A stretch of 64,000 nt of DNA from Erythrobacteraceae bacterium Alg239-R51 (lineage in GTDB: Bacteria > Pseudomonadota > Alphaproteobacteria > Sphingomonadales > Sphingomonadaceae). Below the pieces are notes generated by a model, which saw only the letters and a program-made list of their open reading frames with translations, did not search any database and had not been told where the DNA came from. The DNA lies in NCBI GenBank assembly GCA_947331495.1, contig CAMZOI010000001.1:1488001-1552000 (forward strand), given 5' to 3'. A program made the translations under genes and the position numbers. Positions 17,493-26,770 of this stretch are shown here, in pieces. Each line of letters starts with the position of its first letter. Position 1 is the stretch's first letter.

Positions 17493-18134
17493 ATGCGATT
17501 CACGCGAACCGCCCCCCTTCTTTCAGTATGTGCCACATTACTGGTATTGGGTGGCTGCGCGACTGGCGATGCGCCCGAATTGCCGCCGGCAACCTTCGTC
17601 ACTCTGGAGGAAGGGCCCGGCGAAGATTACATCATCGGCCCGCTCGATCAGCTCACGATTCACGTCTGGCGCAACCCTGAACTGGGCGCGGAAGAGATTC
17701 AGGTCCGGCCCGATGGACGGATCACGATCCCGCTGGTCAAGGACCTGCCGGCGGTTGGCAAGACGCCGTCCATGCTGGAAGAAGATATTCGTCGGCAGCT
17801 CAGCGAATATATCGAGGATCCGCTGGTCTCGGTGATGGTCAATGAATTTGCGGGCACGTTCAGCCAGCAGGTCCGGATCGTCGGCGCGACGGAAGAACCC
17901 GCATCATTGCCTTACCGTGCCAACATGACGGTCCTCGACGCAATGATCGCGGTCGGAGGGTTGAGCGAATTTGCCGCTGGCAATCGCGCAAAACTGATCC
18001 GGTTCGACAAGGAACTTGGCAGCCAGCGCGAATACGCACTGCGCCTGACCGACCTGCTCAAGCGTGGAGACAGCGACGCAAACGTCCTGCTGCAACCGGG
18101 CGACGTCATCATCATTCCCGAAAGCGCTTTTTAG
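17493..18134 (+). CDS. XrtA-system polysaccharide export lipoprotein (Wza/EpsA-like)
   Basis: A protein of about 213 residues of the polysaccharide export family, forming the outer-membrane/periplasmic channel for exopolysaccharide. The ATG at 17493 is preceded by AGGA at a good distance; an earlier ATG at 17475 is in frame. The signal peptide RTAPLLSVCATLLVLGGC ends in a lipobox (LGGC). The Poly_export domain follows (DYIIGPLDQLTIHVWRNPE, IQVRPDGRITIPLVKDLPA, VSVMVNEF) and then a SLBB-like segment (QVRIVGATEEPASLPYR, VLLQPGDVIIIPES). It is shorter than Wza, as is usual for XrtA loci. It starts the long plus-strand series that runs to the amidotransferase. Confidence 0.92.
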   Translation: MRFTRTAPLLSVCATLLVLGGCATGDAPELPPATFVTLEEGPGEDYIIGPLDQLTIHVWRNPELGAEEIQVRPDGRITIPLVKDLPAVGKTPSMLEEDIRRQLSEYIEDPLVSVMVNEFAGTFSQQVRIVGATEEPASLPYRANMTVLDAMIAVGGLSEFAAGNRAKLIRFDKELGSQREYALRLTDLLKRGDSDANVLLQPGDVIIIPESAF

Positions 18135-18143
18135 GCCGCCGGG

Positions 18144-19664
18144 ATGCAGGACGTCTTCGACGAGCTGCGCAATGCGCTGCACACGATCTGGAACCGCCGC
18201 TGGCTGGCGCTGGCGGTGGCGTGGGGGTTGTGCATCCTGGGGTGGATCGTCGTGGCTCTCACACCCAACAGCTACGAGAGCCAGGCCCGCATCTACGTCG
18301 AGCTGGAAGACGTGCTGAGCGAGCAGTTGCAGATTTCCGGCGACGGTCAACAGGCTATTACCAAGGTCCGCCAGACACTGGTCAGCGCGGTCAATCTCGA
18401 GCGTGTCATTCGTTCGACGCAGCTGGGCGAAAACATCGGTAGCGATACCGAACTGCAACGCGCAGCCGAAGACCTTTCTGACAATATCGCCGTGCGCAGC
18501 GAGCAGGACAATCTGTTCGAAATAACGGCTACGATCGGACAAGCCCGTTTGTCGGACGCAGAGAATGCCGCCCTGGCTCAGGATGTGGTGCAGAGCCTGA
18601 TCGACATCTTTCGTGAATCGAACATTGCCGGAAACCGGGGCGACGTCGAGGATACGATAGAGTTTCTCGACAACCAACTGGAGCAGCGCAAGAATGAACT
18701 CGAAGCCGCCGAACAACGTCGGCTGGTGTTCGAATCGCGCTATCCTGACCTTATCGGCGGGACCGGCTCGGTCAATTCGCGCTTGCAGGAAATGCGCACG
18801 GAAATGCGCGGCATAGATGCCGATATCGCTGCTGCGGGCAGTGCCCTAGCCGCGATCAGTGGCCAGCTCGCAAGCACTCCGCGCACGATTTCGACACCGG
18901 GCGAAGTTGGCGGCGCACGTGCAGCGCTCGCACAGGCGCAGGCTGCGCTATCGACCATGCGGGCCCGCGGTCTCACCGATAATCACCCCGATGTCCAGAC
19001 GCAGAAGCGCCAGATCGAAGCTCTGCGCGAACAGGCCGCCAATGAGCCTTCCGGCCTCAATAGCCAGACCAATCCGGCCTATTCCTCGCTCATGTCGATC
19101 CGGGGCGAGCGCCAGGCCAACGTGCAGGCTCTGCAGGCACGCAAGGCAGCACTTCAGTCGGACATTTCCGGGCTAATTGCTGCGCAGGCGGAAGAGCCGG
19201 CCGTCGCGGCCGAAGCCAACCGCATCAGCCGTGACTACGAGGTCCTCAAGGAGCGATATGACGAACTACTCGAAGACCGCGAGGAGATGCGCCTGCGCGG
19301 GCAGGTCGAGACCGAGCGAAGCGCTTTTCAGTTCGAAGTTATCGATCCGCCCACTGCCCCGCGCAGCCCGGCGGCACCGAACCGTCCGCTCCTGCTGGTC
19401 GGGGTCCTGATCGCCGGTCTGGCCATTGGGTCGGGCGTGGCCTTCCTGCTTGGACAGCTGAAATCCAGTTTCACGACGGCCGACCGACTCGAACGCGCGC
19501 TCGACCTGCCGGTTATCGGGACAATATCGCGATCGATGACAAGGGCATCCAGCCGTCGCGAGAAATTGCGGCGCAGGCAATTCCTCGCCGGGGTCGGCTC
19601 GCTGGCTGGTGTCTGCGTGCTGTTGCTGGTGGTCGAGATCATCCAGGTCGGATCGGTGGCATAA
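18144..19664 (+). CDS. XrtA-system polysaccharide chain length determinant
   Basis: A 506-residue Wzz/GumC-like inner-membrane protein that sets polymer length and couples to the tyrosine-kinase-like NTPase encoded next. A first membrane segment lies near residues 17-38 (WLALAVAWGLCILGWIVVAL). A long coiled-coil-rich periplasmic part follows (DDIEFLDNQLEQRKNELE-type helices, ALAQAQAALSTMRARG, NRISRDYEVLKERYDELLED). A second membrane segment is RPLLLVGVLIAGLAIGSGVA. A third hydrophobic stretch close to the C-terminus (LAGVCVLLLVVEIIQV) is extra compared with classical two-segment Wzz proteins. It begins nine bases after the export gene and ends eight bases before the NTPase gene. Confidence 0.92.
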   Translation: MQDVFDELRNALHTIWNRRWLALAVAWGLCILGWIVVALTPNSYESQARIYVELEDVLSEQLQISGDGQQAITKVRQTLVSAVNLERVIRSTQLGENIGSDTELQRAAEDLSDNIAVRSEQDNLFEITATIGQARLSDAENAALAQDVVQSLIDIFRESNIAGNRGDVEDTIEFLDNQLEQRKNELEAAEQRRLVFESRYPDLIGGTGSVNSRLQEMRTEMRGIDADIAAAGSALAAISGQLASTPRTISTPGEVGGARAALAQAQAALSTMRARGLTDNHPDVQTQKRQIEALREQAANEPSGLNSQTNPAYSSLMSIRGERQANVQALQARKAALQSDISGLIAAQAEEPAVAAEANRISRDYEVLKERYDELLEDREEMRLRGQVETERSAFQFEVIDPPTAPRSPAAPNRPLLLVGVLIAGLAIGSGVAFLLGQLKSSFTTADRLERALDLPVIGTISRSMTRASSRREKLRRRQFLAGVGSLAGVCVLLLVVEIIQVGSVA

Positions 19665-19671
19665 GCGGAGT

Positions 19672-20718
19672 ATGGCGGTGAACGAACCCAGCAAGAAGGC
19701 CCCGCAGACCAGGGAGAGTGAGGCGAAAGAACGAGAATCGCTGTTTGAGCGGGCGAACGGAGCCTTCGGGTTCGACAAGCTTGGTCCGGCATCGGTTCCG
19801 GATACAATTGCCAGCGATACCGCGCAAAAACCCCTGCGGCAGCGGCCAGTTGACGAAGCTCGTCCGGCACCCGCGCCAAGCGAGCCGCCTAGGAGGCGAG
19901 CGTCCGATTTCATAGGCGAACCGGCCCCGGCGTCGTTCAACGGAATGTCGCAGACAGTGGCGCCCGAAGCCAACGCGCCCGTCGTCCGTTTCAGCGGCGA
20001 ACCCCAGGAGGTCGTACGATCATTGCTGCGCGAGCAAGGCCTGATCGATCCCGATGGCGGAGCTTCCATGCTGCTCGAGGAAATGCGCATCATCAAGCGC
20101 CAGGTACTCGCGGCGGCTAAGGCGGAGGGAACCCAGTCTGCCCGTCGCATCCTGGTCTGCTCGCCGCATCCGAACGAGGGCAAGACCTTCTGTGCGCTCA
20201 ACCTCGCAATCGCATTGGCGGGCGAGCGCGATACGGAGGTACTCCTTATCGACGCCGATTTCGGCAAGCCTTCGATCATGTCGAAGCTCGGTCTGGAAGC
20301 GGGCAAGGGTTTCATGGACGTGCTCGCCGATCCCTCCGCACGTGTCGAGGATCATGTCGTGACAACCGACATACCAGGTCTGTTCGTGCTTCCCGCAGGA
20401 AGCCGGACGGGTCGCGATAGCGAATATTTGTCGAGCGAGCGCACCTGGGCCGTGTTGAACCGCCTTACGCGCGGCGCACCCCGGCGCATGATAATCTTTG
20501 ACAGCCCGCCAGCGCTTGCCGCGACTCCTGCCGCCGAACTCGCCAAACACGCCGGGCAGGCGCTGCTCGTAGCGCGTGCCGACATGACCGGGCAGGCGGC
20601 ACTGGAAGACGCCGTCGACCTGTTATCGGCGTGCCCCGATATCAAACTGCTTTTGAACGATGCCACCTTCAGTCCGAGTGGGCGCAATTTCGGAAGCTAT
20701 TACGGGTATGGGGAGTAG
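19672..20718 (+). CDS. XrtA-associated P-loop NTPase (tyrosine autokinase-like)
   Basis: A 348-residue BY-kinase/MinD-like NTPase, cytosolic partner of the chain-length protein. The first 130 residues are polar and Pro/Ala-rich, predicted unstructured. The kinase domain has a Walker A variant SPHPNEGKTFCALN (Lys171) and a Walker A' strand LLIDADFGKPS (191-201), then PRRMIIFDSPPALAATPAA as Walker B. The C-terminus FGSYYGYGE carries three tyrosines, as in bacterial tyrosine kinases that autophosphorylate a tail. The ATG at 19672 fits the gap after the Wzz stop. The last bases overlap the start of the outer-membrane protein gene. Kinase activity is inferred from the tail; the family includes members annotated only as NTPases. 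Confidence 0.92.
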   Translation: MAVNEPSKKAPQTRESEAKERESLFERANGAFGFDKLGPASVPDTIASDTAQKPLRQRPVDEARPAPAPSEPPRRRASDFIGEPAPASFNGMSQTVAPEANAPVVRFSGEPQEVVRSLLREQGLIDPDGGASMLLEEMRIIKRQVLAAAKAEGTQSARRILVCSPHPNEGKTFCALNLAIALAGERDTEVLLIDADFGKPSIMSKLGLEAGKGFMDVLADPSARVEDHVVTTDIPGLFVLPAGSRTGRDSEYLSSERTWAVLNRLTRGAPRRMIIFDSPPALAATPAAELAKHAGQALLVARADMTGQAALEDAVDLLSACPDIKLLLNDATFSPSGRNFGSYYGYGE

Positions 20719-22375
20719 TCAGGTGGCATTGCGTGCGTTCGTCTTGGGGGTTCTGGCGTTCGGCTTTTCAGCCGGAGCCCCGGCAAGCGCGCAGTTCGAT
20801 CCAGGCGAGCAGTACCGTGACGAGCCCGATGAGGCCCAGCCTTTCTCGCGTTCGCGCATCGATCCTTATATCGAGGCAAACTCCATCGCGGTGTGGCAAC
20901 TTTCGCCGGGCGATGATGTGGTGACCTATACGCAGCTTGCCGCCGGCGTCGATGCAGCATTGCGCAGCCGAAACAGCGGCGGTTCGGTGTCGGTCCGCTA
21001 TGAGCGCAACCTTGCGCATCAGTCCGATGCTTCGGATTCGGACAACATCACGGGTATCGCGCGCGGGTATGTGTCGCTCGTCCCGCGCGTCTTGACCTTC
21101 GAGGCTGGCGCTCTGGCCAACAGCACCCGGATCGACAATATCGGGCGCTCGGTGATCAATCCACTGGTCGATGACGATCTGACCACGACCACCTATTCCG
21201 TCTATGCCGGGCCGACCCTGCGGACCCGCGCCGGAGACGTGGATGTCAGCGCGAATTACCGCGTCGGCTATACGCGCATCGATGGTCCGGAATTCGTGAC
21301 TGTCCGCGGCCCAACAGCCGACGTGTTCGACGAAAGCGTCAGCCACAGCGCGAACGTGCGCGCTGGAACAAGACCAGACCGGCCCCTGCCGGTTGGTCTT
21401 GGCATTGGCGCAGGGTTTTACCAGGAAGACATTTCGAACCTCGACCAGCGCGTGCGCGATCTCTATTTGCGCGGCGATGTCACCATTCCGGTAACGTCCA
21501 CTCTGGCCGTGGTTGCTGGCGTGGGCGTGGAAGATGTCGTGGTTTCCAGCCGCGATGTGCTTCGCGATGCGCAGGGCGATCCGATCATCGGCCGCGACGG
21601 GCGCTTTCTGACGGATGAAACCAGTCCGCGCGTGACAGCCTACGATGCCGATGGCCTGATATGGGATATCGGCGTGGTCTGGCGCCCCAGCAGCCGTACG
21701 CAATTGCAGGCGACGTTCGGCCACCGCTACGATAGCGAAACGTTCTATGGCAGTTTCGACTGGAAGCCTTCGAGCCGCAGCAGTGTGTCGCTCGCGGTCT
21801 ATGACAGCATTCAGGGCTTTGGGGGACGGTTGAACAATGCACTTGCGGCATTGCCAACCAATTTTGAAGTCGTACGCGATCCGGTGACCGGCAATCTCAC
21901 CGGTTGCGTGAACTCGCTGGACGGCACGGGCTGCCTAGGCGGGCTGCTGGGTTCGGCGCGGTCCTCGGTATTTCGCGGACGTGGCGTGGTGGCAAGCTAC
22001 AGTCGGCGAATCAGCCGCATGACCGCCAGCGTCGGCGCAGGCTACGACCGGCGCCGCTTCATTGGCGCACCCGGTACGGTTCTGGCTGCTGCGGACGGGA
22101 TCATCGACGAAAGCTACTACCTTACCGCAGGCGTTTCCGGGCCTGTCGGGCAGCGCGCCAGTTTCGATGTAAACGCCTATGCCAATCTGTTCGACAGCGG
22201 AACGCGAGGCATCGGAGACGTCTCCGCCCTGGGCGCTTCGGCGGGTTATACCCAGCAGGTCTGGCGCAGGCTGTCCGTACGCGGAGCCCTGGCGATCGCC
22301 GTGCTCGACAGCGAGACGTTCGGCGATGATATCACCACCGCTTCGGCCTTGCTCGGCCTGCGCTATGAATTCTGA
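20708..22375 (+). CDS. TIGR03016-type XrtA-associated outer-membrane protein
   Basis: A 555-residue predicted outer-membrane beta-barrel of the PEP-CTERM system-associated type. The start MGSSQVALRAFVLGVLAFGF gives a signal peptide ending at APASAQ. The mature protein is rich in alternating beta-strand patterns (SVSVRYERNLAH, TQLQATFGHRYDSETFYGSF) and ends with a final strand ALLGLRYEF, whose C-terminal Phe is the standard barrel signature. It overlaps the NTPase gene by 11 bases. Such proteins are thought to form or assist the outer-membrane step in exopolysaccharide export. Two Cys lie in NLTGCVNSLDGTGCLGG and may make a surface-loop disulfide. Confidence 0.9.
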   Translation: MGSSQVALRAFVLGVLAFGFSAGAPASAQFDPGEQYRDEPDEAQPFSRSRIDPYIEANSIAVWQLSPGDDVVTYTQLAAGVDAALRSRNSGGSVSVRYERNLAHQSDASDSDNITGIARGYVSLVPRVLTFEAGALANSTRIDNIGRSVINPLVDDDLTTTTYSVYAGPTLRTRAGDVDVSANYRVGYTRIDGPEFVTVRGPTADVFDESVSHSANVRAGTRPDRPLPVGLGIGAGFYQEDISNLDQRVRDLYLRGDVTIPVTSTLAVVAGVGVEDVVVSSRDVLRDAQGDPIIGRDGRFLTDETSPRVTAYDADGLIWDIGVVWRPSSRTQLQATFGHRYDSETFYGSFDWKPSSRSSVSLAVYDSIQGFGGRLNNALAALPTNFEVVRDPVTGNLTGCVNSLDGTGCLGGLLGSARSSVFRGRGVVASYSRRISRMTASVGAGYDRRRFIGAPGTVLAAADGIIDESYYLTAGVSGPVGQRASFDVNAYANLFDSGTRGIGDVSALGASAGYTQQVWRRLSVRGALAIAVLDSETFGDDITTASALLGLRYEF

Positions 22376-22391
22376 TAGGACGAACGACGTC

Positions 22392-23597
22392 ATGTACGAA
22401 GACTTCTACGGTTTCAACGAGCGACCCTTTCAGCTCACGCCTGACCCGAACTTCTATTTCGAGAGCCTCACGCACAAGAAGGCGCTAAGCTATCTCGGCT
22501 ACGGTCTGAACCAGGGCGAAGGCTTCGTGGTGATCACGGGCGAGGTCGGTTCGGGCAAGTCGACGCTGATCGCGCATCTGAAAGGCAGGATCGAGAGCGA
22601 GCGGATGACCGTTGGCGAGGTCGTGACCAGCGCGCTCGATGATGCGGAGATGATAGGCGTTGCCGCCCGCAGTTTCGGTTTGGACATCGAGAGCAACGAC
22701 AAGGCTGCCGCATTGGCGGCGATAGAACGTTTTCTGCACGAAGAGGCGCGTAGCGGCCGCCGCGTTCTGCTTATCGTCGACGAGGCGCAGAACCTTTCGA
22801 TCGGTGCACTGGAAGAATTGCGGATGCTGTCGAATTTCCAACTCGGCTCGCATCCCCTGCTGCAGACGCTTTTGCTCGGCCAGCCCGAATTCAAGCACCT
22901 GCTCGCCAATTCGGACGAACTCGAACAGTTGCGTCAGCGGGTGATTGCCGCGCACCATCTCGATCCCATGCAGCCGGGCGAGATCGAACCCTATGTCAAA
23001 CATCGGCTCGAGCGTGTCGGATGGAACGGCAAGCCGGATTTCGATCCCGCAATCTGGGTGCCGTTGCACAAGGCCACGGGCGGGATACCGCGCAAGGTCA
23101 ACCAGGTCATGAACCGCCTGCTGCTGCTCGGTGCGCTAGAAGAACAGGCACTGCTAGATCCCGACATGCTCGAGGCTGTCATCCAGGAAATGCAAGGTGA
23201 CAACGAAGTTGCCGAACAAGCCGCAGAGTCCCGAACACGTCCCGACCGGGATATGCCCGCCGCCGAAGCGATCGCTCGCGCCCGGGACGAAGAACACGAG
23301 AGCGGAGCGGCTCCCGCGTCAGCCGGCAATTCGCGCAAGCGTGCAAAGAGCCTGCTCGACTATCAGATCGAAGCTATCGAGAGCGCGTTCGCCGAACGGG
23401 ACGAGCACCTTGCCGCCTTGCGTCGTGAAGTCGAACAACTGTCAGGCGCCCGGACGTCCGGCGAAGTGCCAGCCGATCTCGAGCGGCGGCTCGATGCTCT
23501 CGAAATCCGCGTCGAGGAACAGGAGCGCTCGCTGCGTCACGTCCTGACCATGATGATTGACTATTTCGAGCACCAGGGCGCGCGCGCCGCGGCGTAG
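22392..23597 (+). CDS. XrtA-associated AAA ATPase (ExeA/PrsS-like)
   Basis: A 401-residue ATPase of the XrtA/PEP-CTERM type related to ExeA. The N-terminus MYEDFYGFNERPFQLTPDPN is the family start. Walker A is GEVGSGKST (residues 50-58) and Walker B is VLLIVDEAQNLSIGALEELR. The C-terminal 130 residues have a low-complexity stretch (AESRTRPDRDMPAAEAIARA) and then a coiled coil (LDALEIRVEEQERSLRHVL). It may drive assembly or secretion across the periplasm. The ATG at 22392 lies 14 bases after the outer-membrane protein stop; the in-frame upstream region is antisense-like shadow of that gene. Confidence 0.93.
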   Translation: MYEDFYGFNERPFQLTPDPNFYFESLTHKKALSYLGYGLNQGEGFVVITGEVGSGKSTLIAHLKGRIESERMTVGEVVTSALDDAEMIGVAARSFGLDIESNDKAAALAAIERFLHEEARSGRRVLLIVDEAQNLSIGALEELRMLSNFQLGSHPLLQTLLLGQPEFKHLLANSDELEQLRQRVIAAHHLDPMQPGEIEPYVKHRLERVGWNGKPDFDPAIWVPLHKATGGIPRKVNQVMNRLLLLGALEEQALLDPDMLEAVIQEMQGDNEVAEQAAESRTRPDRDMPAAEAIARARDEEHESGAAPASAGNSRKRAKSLLDYQIEAIESAFAERDEHLAALRREVEQLSGARTSGEVPADLERRLDALEIRVEEQERSLRHVLTMMIDYFEHQGARAAA

Positions 23598-23611
23598 AAG
23601 GAGACGGCCGG

Positions 23612-24484
23612 ATGAGCGAGACGCGCATCGTCAACGGCCTGTCGGTCGACGTCGAGGACTGGTTTCAAGTGGGTGCCTTTGAAAACACGATCAGTCGCGA
23701 GGACTGGGATGGCCTGGAGTTGCGGGTCGGAGACAATGTCGCGCGCATTCTCGACCTGTTCGATGAAGCAAAGGTGAAGGCGACGTTCTTCACCCTTGGC
23801 TGGGTGGCCGAGCGCAACAAGCCGGCGATGCGCGAAATTGTCGAGCGTGGCCATGAGCTTGCCAGCCACGGCTACGATCACACTCGCATTTTCACATTCA
23901 CGCCCGATCAGTTTGCTGCCGACATTCACAAGGCGAAGGCGATCCTCGAAGATGCAGGCGGTGTAGCTGTCTCAGGATACCGCGCGCCAAGCTTCTCCAT
24001 CGATGCGCGCAATCCCTGGGCGCATGACGTGCTGGCCGGTCAGGGCTATGCCTATTCTTCCAGCGTGGCCCCGGTGGTGCACGATCATTACGGATGGCAC
24101 GAAGCCCCGCGGTTTGCGTTCAATCCGGTTGCGGGCAGCGATCTGGTCGAAATCCCGGTCACCACGGCCATCTTTGGAGGTCGGCGTCTCGCGGCGGGCG
24201 GCGGAGGATTCTTCCGCGTTCTGCCGTACGGTTTCAGTCGGTGGGCAATCGAACAGGTGAATCGTCAGGACGGGCGCCCGGCAGTGTTCTATTTCCACCC
24301 TTGGGAAGTCGATCCGGGTCAGCCGCGGGTCGTGGGTGCCCGGATGCGTTCGCGGCTTCGACATTATACCAACTTGTCGAAGATGGCCGGCAAGCTTTCC
24401 AACCTGCTTGGCGAGTTCGCTTGGGGCCGAATGGATGAATTGGCCGAACGGGAAAGATCGCGCAGTCTCGATTGGGCGGCATGA
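23612..24484 (+). CDS. XrtA-system polysaccharide deacetylase (DUF3473)
   Basis: A 290-residue NodB-fold deacetylase with the DUF3473 extension seen in XrtA loci. The catalytic Asp-Asp/Glu pair is in LSVDVEDWFQVGAFE (residues 11-25), metal His residues are in HELASHGYDHTRIFTF, and the RAPSFSIDARNPW strand carries the conserved Arg. Later YFHPWEVDPGQPRV is the C-terminal His motif. It removes acetyl groups from N-acetylated sugars of the polymer, probably on the cytosolic or periplasmic face; no signal peptide is evident. Its stop overlaps the ATG of the FemAB gene (ATGA). Confidence 0.93.
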   Translation: MSETRIVNGLSVDVEDWFQVGAFENTISREDWDGLELRVGDNVARILDLFDEAKVKATFFTLGWVAERNKPAMREIVERGHELASHGYDHTRIFTFTPDQFAADIHKAKAILEDAGGVAVSGYRAPSFSIDARNPWAHDVLAGQGYAYSSSVAPVVHDHYGWHEAPRFAFNPVAGSDLVEIPVTTAIFGGRRLAAGGGGFFRVLPYGFSRWAIEQVNRQDGRPAVFYFHPWEVDPGQPRVVGARMRSRLRHYTNLSKMAGKLSNLLGEFAWGRMDELAERERSRSLDWAA

Positions 24485-25542
24485 ACGCACCGATCAGCCA
24501 TCGAACCAAGATTTCGCTCGCGGACCTGCGCGATGCTGACGAAGTCGCGCGGATCGAGGCGTTCGTCGCGCAAAATGGCGGCAGGGTGTTTCAGCGCCCG
24601 TTATGGCTGCGGGCGATCGAGCGTGGTACCGGCAATCGGGCGCTCGGTCTTGTATCCGAGCGGTCGGGTCAGATCGTCGGATGGTTGCCGCTGACTGAAG
24701 TCCATTCGCCCCTGTTCGGCCGTGCGCTAGTATCCAGCGGCTTTGGTGTTGGTGGCGGGACCTTGGCCCTGCAGGAAAGCGATGGGCAAGCGCTTGGCCG
24801 AGCAGCGGAGGAACTGGCCTTGCGCCGTTCGGTGACTACGGTGGAACTGCGCGGAGGCGCCGCCCCGACCGACTGGCAAAAGGTCGAAGGCAGACACGCG
24901 AATTTCGCTGCCGATCTTGCGTATGATGACGAAGCACAATTGCTGGCCATTCCGCGCAAGGCTCGCGCGGAAGTTCGCAAGGGAATGAAAAACGACCTTC
25001 AGGTTACTGTCGGGAAAGGGGAAAGCGACCTGGCGGCGCACTACACCGTTTATTCCGAAAGCGTGCGCAATCTCGGCACACCGGTTTTTCCTCGTTCGCT
25101 GTTCGACGCGGTCCTCGAGGCGTTCGGCAATGATGCCGATATTCTGACGATACTCCATAAGGGTGAACCGGTTGCGAGCGTGCTGTCGCTTTATCACCTG
25201 GATGCGGTGTTGCCGTTCTGGGGTGGTGGAATATACGCCGCCCGTGGCCTTCACGCCAATGAACGCATGTATTTCGAACTGATGTGTCATGCTCGGCGCA
25301 AGGGCTGCGCCCGCTTCGATTTCGGTCGCTCCAAAATCGGAAGCGGACCATATTACTTCAAGAAGAACTGGGGCTTCCCACCTGAACCTCTGACCTATTC
25401 GACCTGGTCCGCTCCGGGAAGGGAGCCGCGCAATGTCGATCCGACCGATGAACATTATTCGAACGTTGTTGCATTATGGAAGAAATTGCCGCTGCCACTC
25501 GCCAATATGATTGGCCCATGGATCGCGCGCGGGCTAGGATAG
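24481..25542 (+). CDS. FemAB-family XrtA/PEP-CTERM-associated protein
   Basis: A 353-residue FemAB/GNAT-fold protein (TIGR03019-type). FemAB proteins transfer aminoacyl groups; in these loci the acceptor is not known. Seen are FQRPLWLRAIERGTGNRALG, LLAIPRKARAEVRKGMKNDL (a hallmark with KARAEVRK), and C-terminal HANERMYFELMCHARRKGC and FDFGRSKIGSGPYYFKKNWG. The ATG at 24481 overlaps the deacetylase stop. It is followed after four bases by the glycosyltransferase gene. Together with the GNAT gene of the other arm this makes two acyltransferase-type genes in one locus. Confidence 0.93.
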   Translation: MNAPISHRTKISLADLRDADEVARIEAFVAQNGGRVFQRPLWLRAIERGTGNRALGLVSERSGQIVGWLPLTEVHSPLFGRALVSSGFGVGGGTLALQESDGQALGRAAEELALRRSVTTVELRGGAAPTDWQKVEGRHANFAADLAYDDEAQLLAIPRKARAEVRKGMKNDLQVTVGKGESDLAAHYTVYSESVRNLGTPVFPRSLFDAVLEAFGNDADILTILHKGEPVASVLSLYHLDAVLPFWGGGIYAARGLHANERMYFELMCHARRKGCARFDFGRSKIGSGPYYFKKNWGFPPEPLTYSTWSAPGREPRNVDPTDEHYSNVVALWKKLPLPLANMIGPWIARGLG

Positions 25543-25546
25543 CAGG

Positions 25547-26770
25547 ATGGGCGAGATCCTGTTCCTTGCACATCGGGTTCCGTTTCCCCCGGATCGCGGC
25601 GACAAAATTCGTTCGCATCACCTGTTGCAGGAACTTGCGCGTCTGGCGCCAGTGCATGTCGGAACGTTCGGCGAAACCGAAGAGGACATGGCGCACAAGG
25701 ATGAGTTGCGGCGAATTGCCAAAACCCATGCGCTTGTAGAACGCAGCAGACCGCTGGCGCTGTCTGGGGTCCAGGCGCTGGTTTCCGGCAAACCGGTCAG
25801 CCTGACTGCCTTCGATGTCGGGGCGCTGCGTCGTTTCGTTGCCAAGACGCTGACCAATCATTCGATCGAGACGATTTTCGTCTTCTCCGGGCAGATGGGG
25901 CAATATGTGCCGGAGGATTTCACCGGCCGCGTCGTCACGGACCTGTGTGATGTCGATAGCGCCAAGTTCGAGGCTTATGCCCGGGCTGGAGAGCGTCCTT
26001 GGCTTAATCGGCGCGAAGCGCGGCTGGTCGGCAAGGAGGAAGCGCGCGTCGTCCGACGCTCCGAGACGACATTGCTTGTCAGCGAGGCTGAAGCAGATCT
26101 GCTTCGGGCGCGAATGAGGGATCTCGCGGGGTCCCGGATTCGCTCGCTCGGAAACGGGATCGACGCGGATTTCTTCGACCCCGCGCGGGTCGATTCCCAA
26201 TCCGATCTGGATGAGGGCGAGGACCCCCAACTCGTCTTCACCGGGCAGATGGATTACGCACCCAATGTCGCGGCAGCCCGATGGGTGATCGAGAACGTGA
26301 TGCCAGCCTTGCGAAAGCAGCATGCCCGTGCCCGTTTTCACGTTGTCGGCAGGGCCCCGACTGCAGCTTTGCGCAAGCATCATGGCGAAAATGGCGTGCG
26401 CGTCTGGGGCGAGGTTCCCGATGTGCGGCCCTATCTAAAATCTGCCGACCTCGTTATCGCGCCCCTGTTGATCGCCCGCGGGGTGCAGAACAAGGTCCTC
26501 GAAGCAATGGCGATGGCCCGGCCCATCGTCCTCACCCCCGAGGCCGCTACGGGAATTGACGCGGTCGATGGCGAGCATTTCGCTGTCGCGTTTGCCGAAC
26601 CGGAAACATTTCTCGCCAAGATCGAGAGCATGCTGCGCAATCCCGGCCGGTCGCGGAAAATAGGTGCTGCCGCGCGTCAGTTCGTGATCGATACCAAAAG
26701 CTGGGACGCCGTTCTTTCACCCCTGGCCAGTATCGTCGGTCGGGAACGGACATCGCGCGATGCCGCCTGA
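25547..26770 (+). CDS. TIGR03087-type XrtA-system glycosyltransferase
   Basis: A 407-residue GT4-like glycosyltransferase. The N-terminus HRVPFPPDRGDKIRSHHLLQ is the family start with the nucleotide-sugar/acceptor loop. The C-terminal Rossmann half has QLVFTGQMDYAPNVAAARW, ARFHVVGRAPTAALRKHH and the donor-binding RGVQNKVLEAMAMARPIVLT. It would add one sugar to the growing lipid-linked exopolysaccharide unit at the cytosolic membrane face. It is the only glycosyltransferase in the locus, so others must be encoded elsewhere. Its stop lies inside the beginning of the exosortase gene (11-base overlap). Confidence 0.93.
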   Translation: MGEILFLAHRVPFPPDRGDKIRSHHLLQELARLAPVHVGTFGETEEDMAHKDELRRIAKTHALVERSRPLALSGVQALVSGKPVSLTAFDVGALRRFVAKTLTNHSIETIFVFSGQMGQYVPEDFTGRVVTDLCDVDSAKFEAYARAGERPWLNRREARLVGKEEARVVRRSETTLLVSEAEADLLRARMRDLAGSRIRSLGNGIDADFFDPARVDSQSDLDEGEDPQLVFTGQMDYAPNVAAARWVIENVMPALRKQHARARFHVVGRAPTAALRKHHGENGVRVWGEVPDVRPYLKSADLVIAPLLIARGVQNKVLEAMAMARPIVLTPEAATGIDAVDGEHFAVAFAEPETFLAKIESMLRNPGRSRKIGAAARQFVIDTKSWDAVLSPLASIVGRERTSRDAA

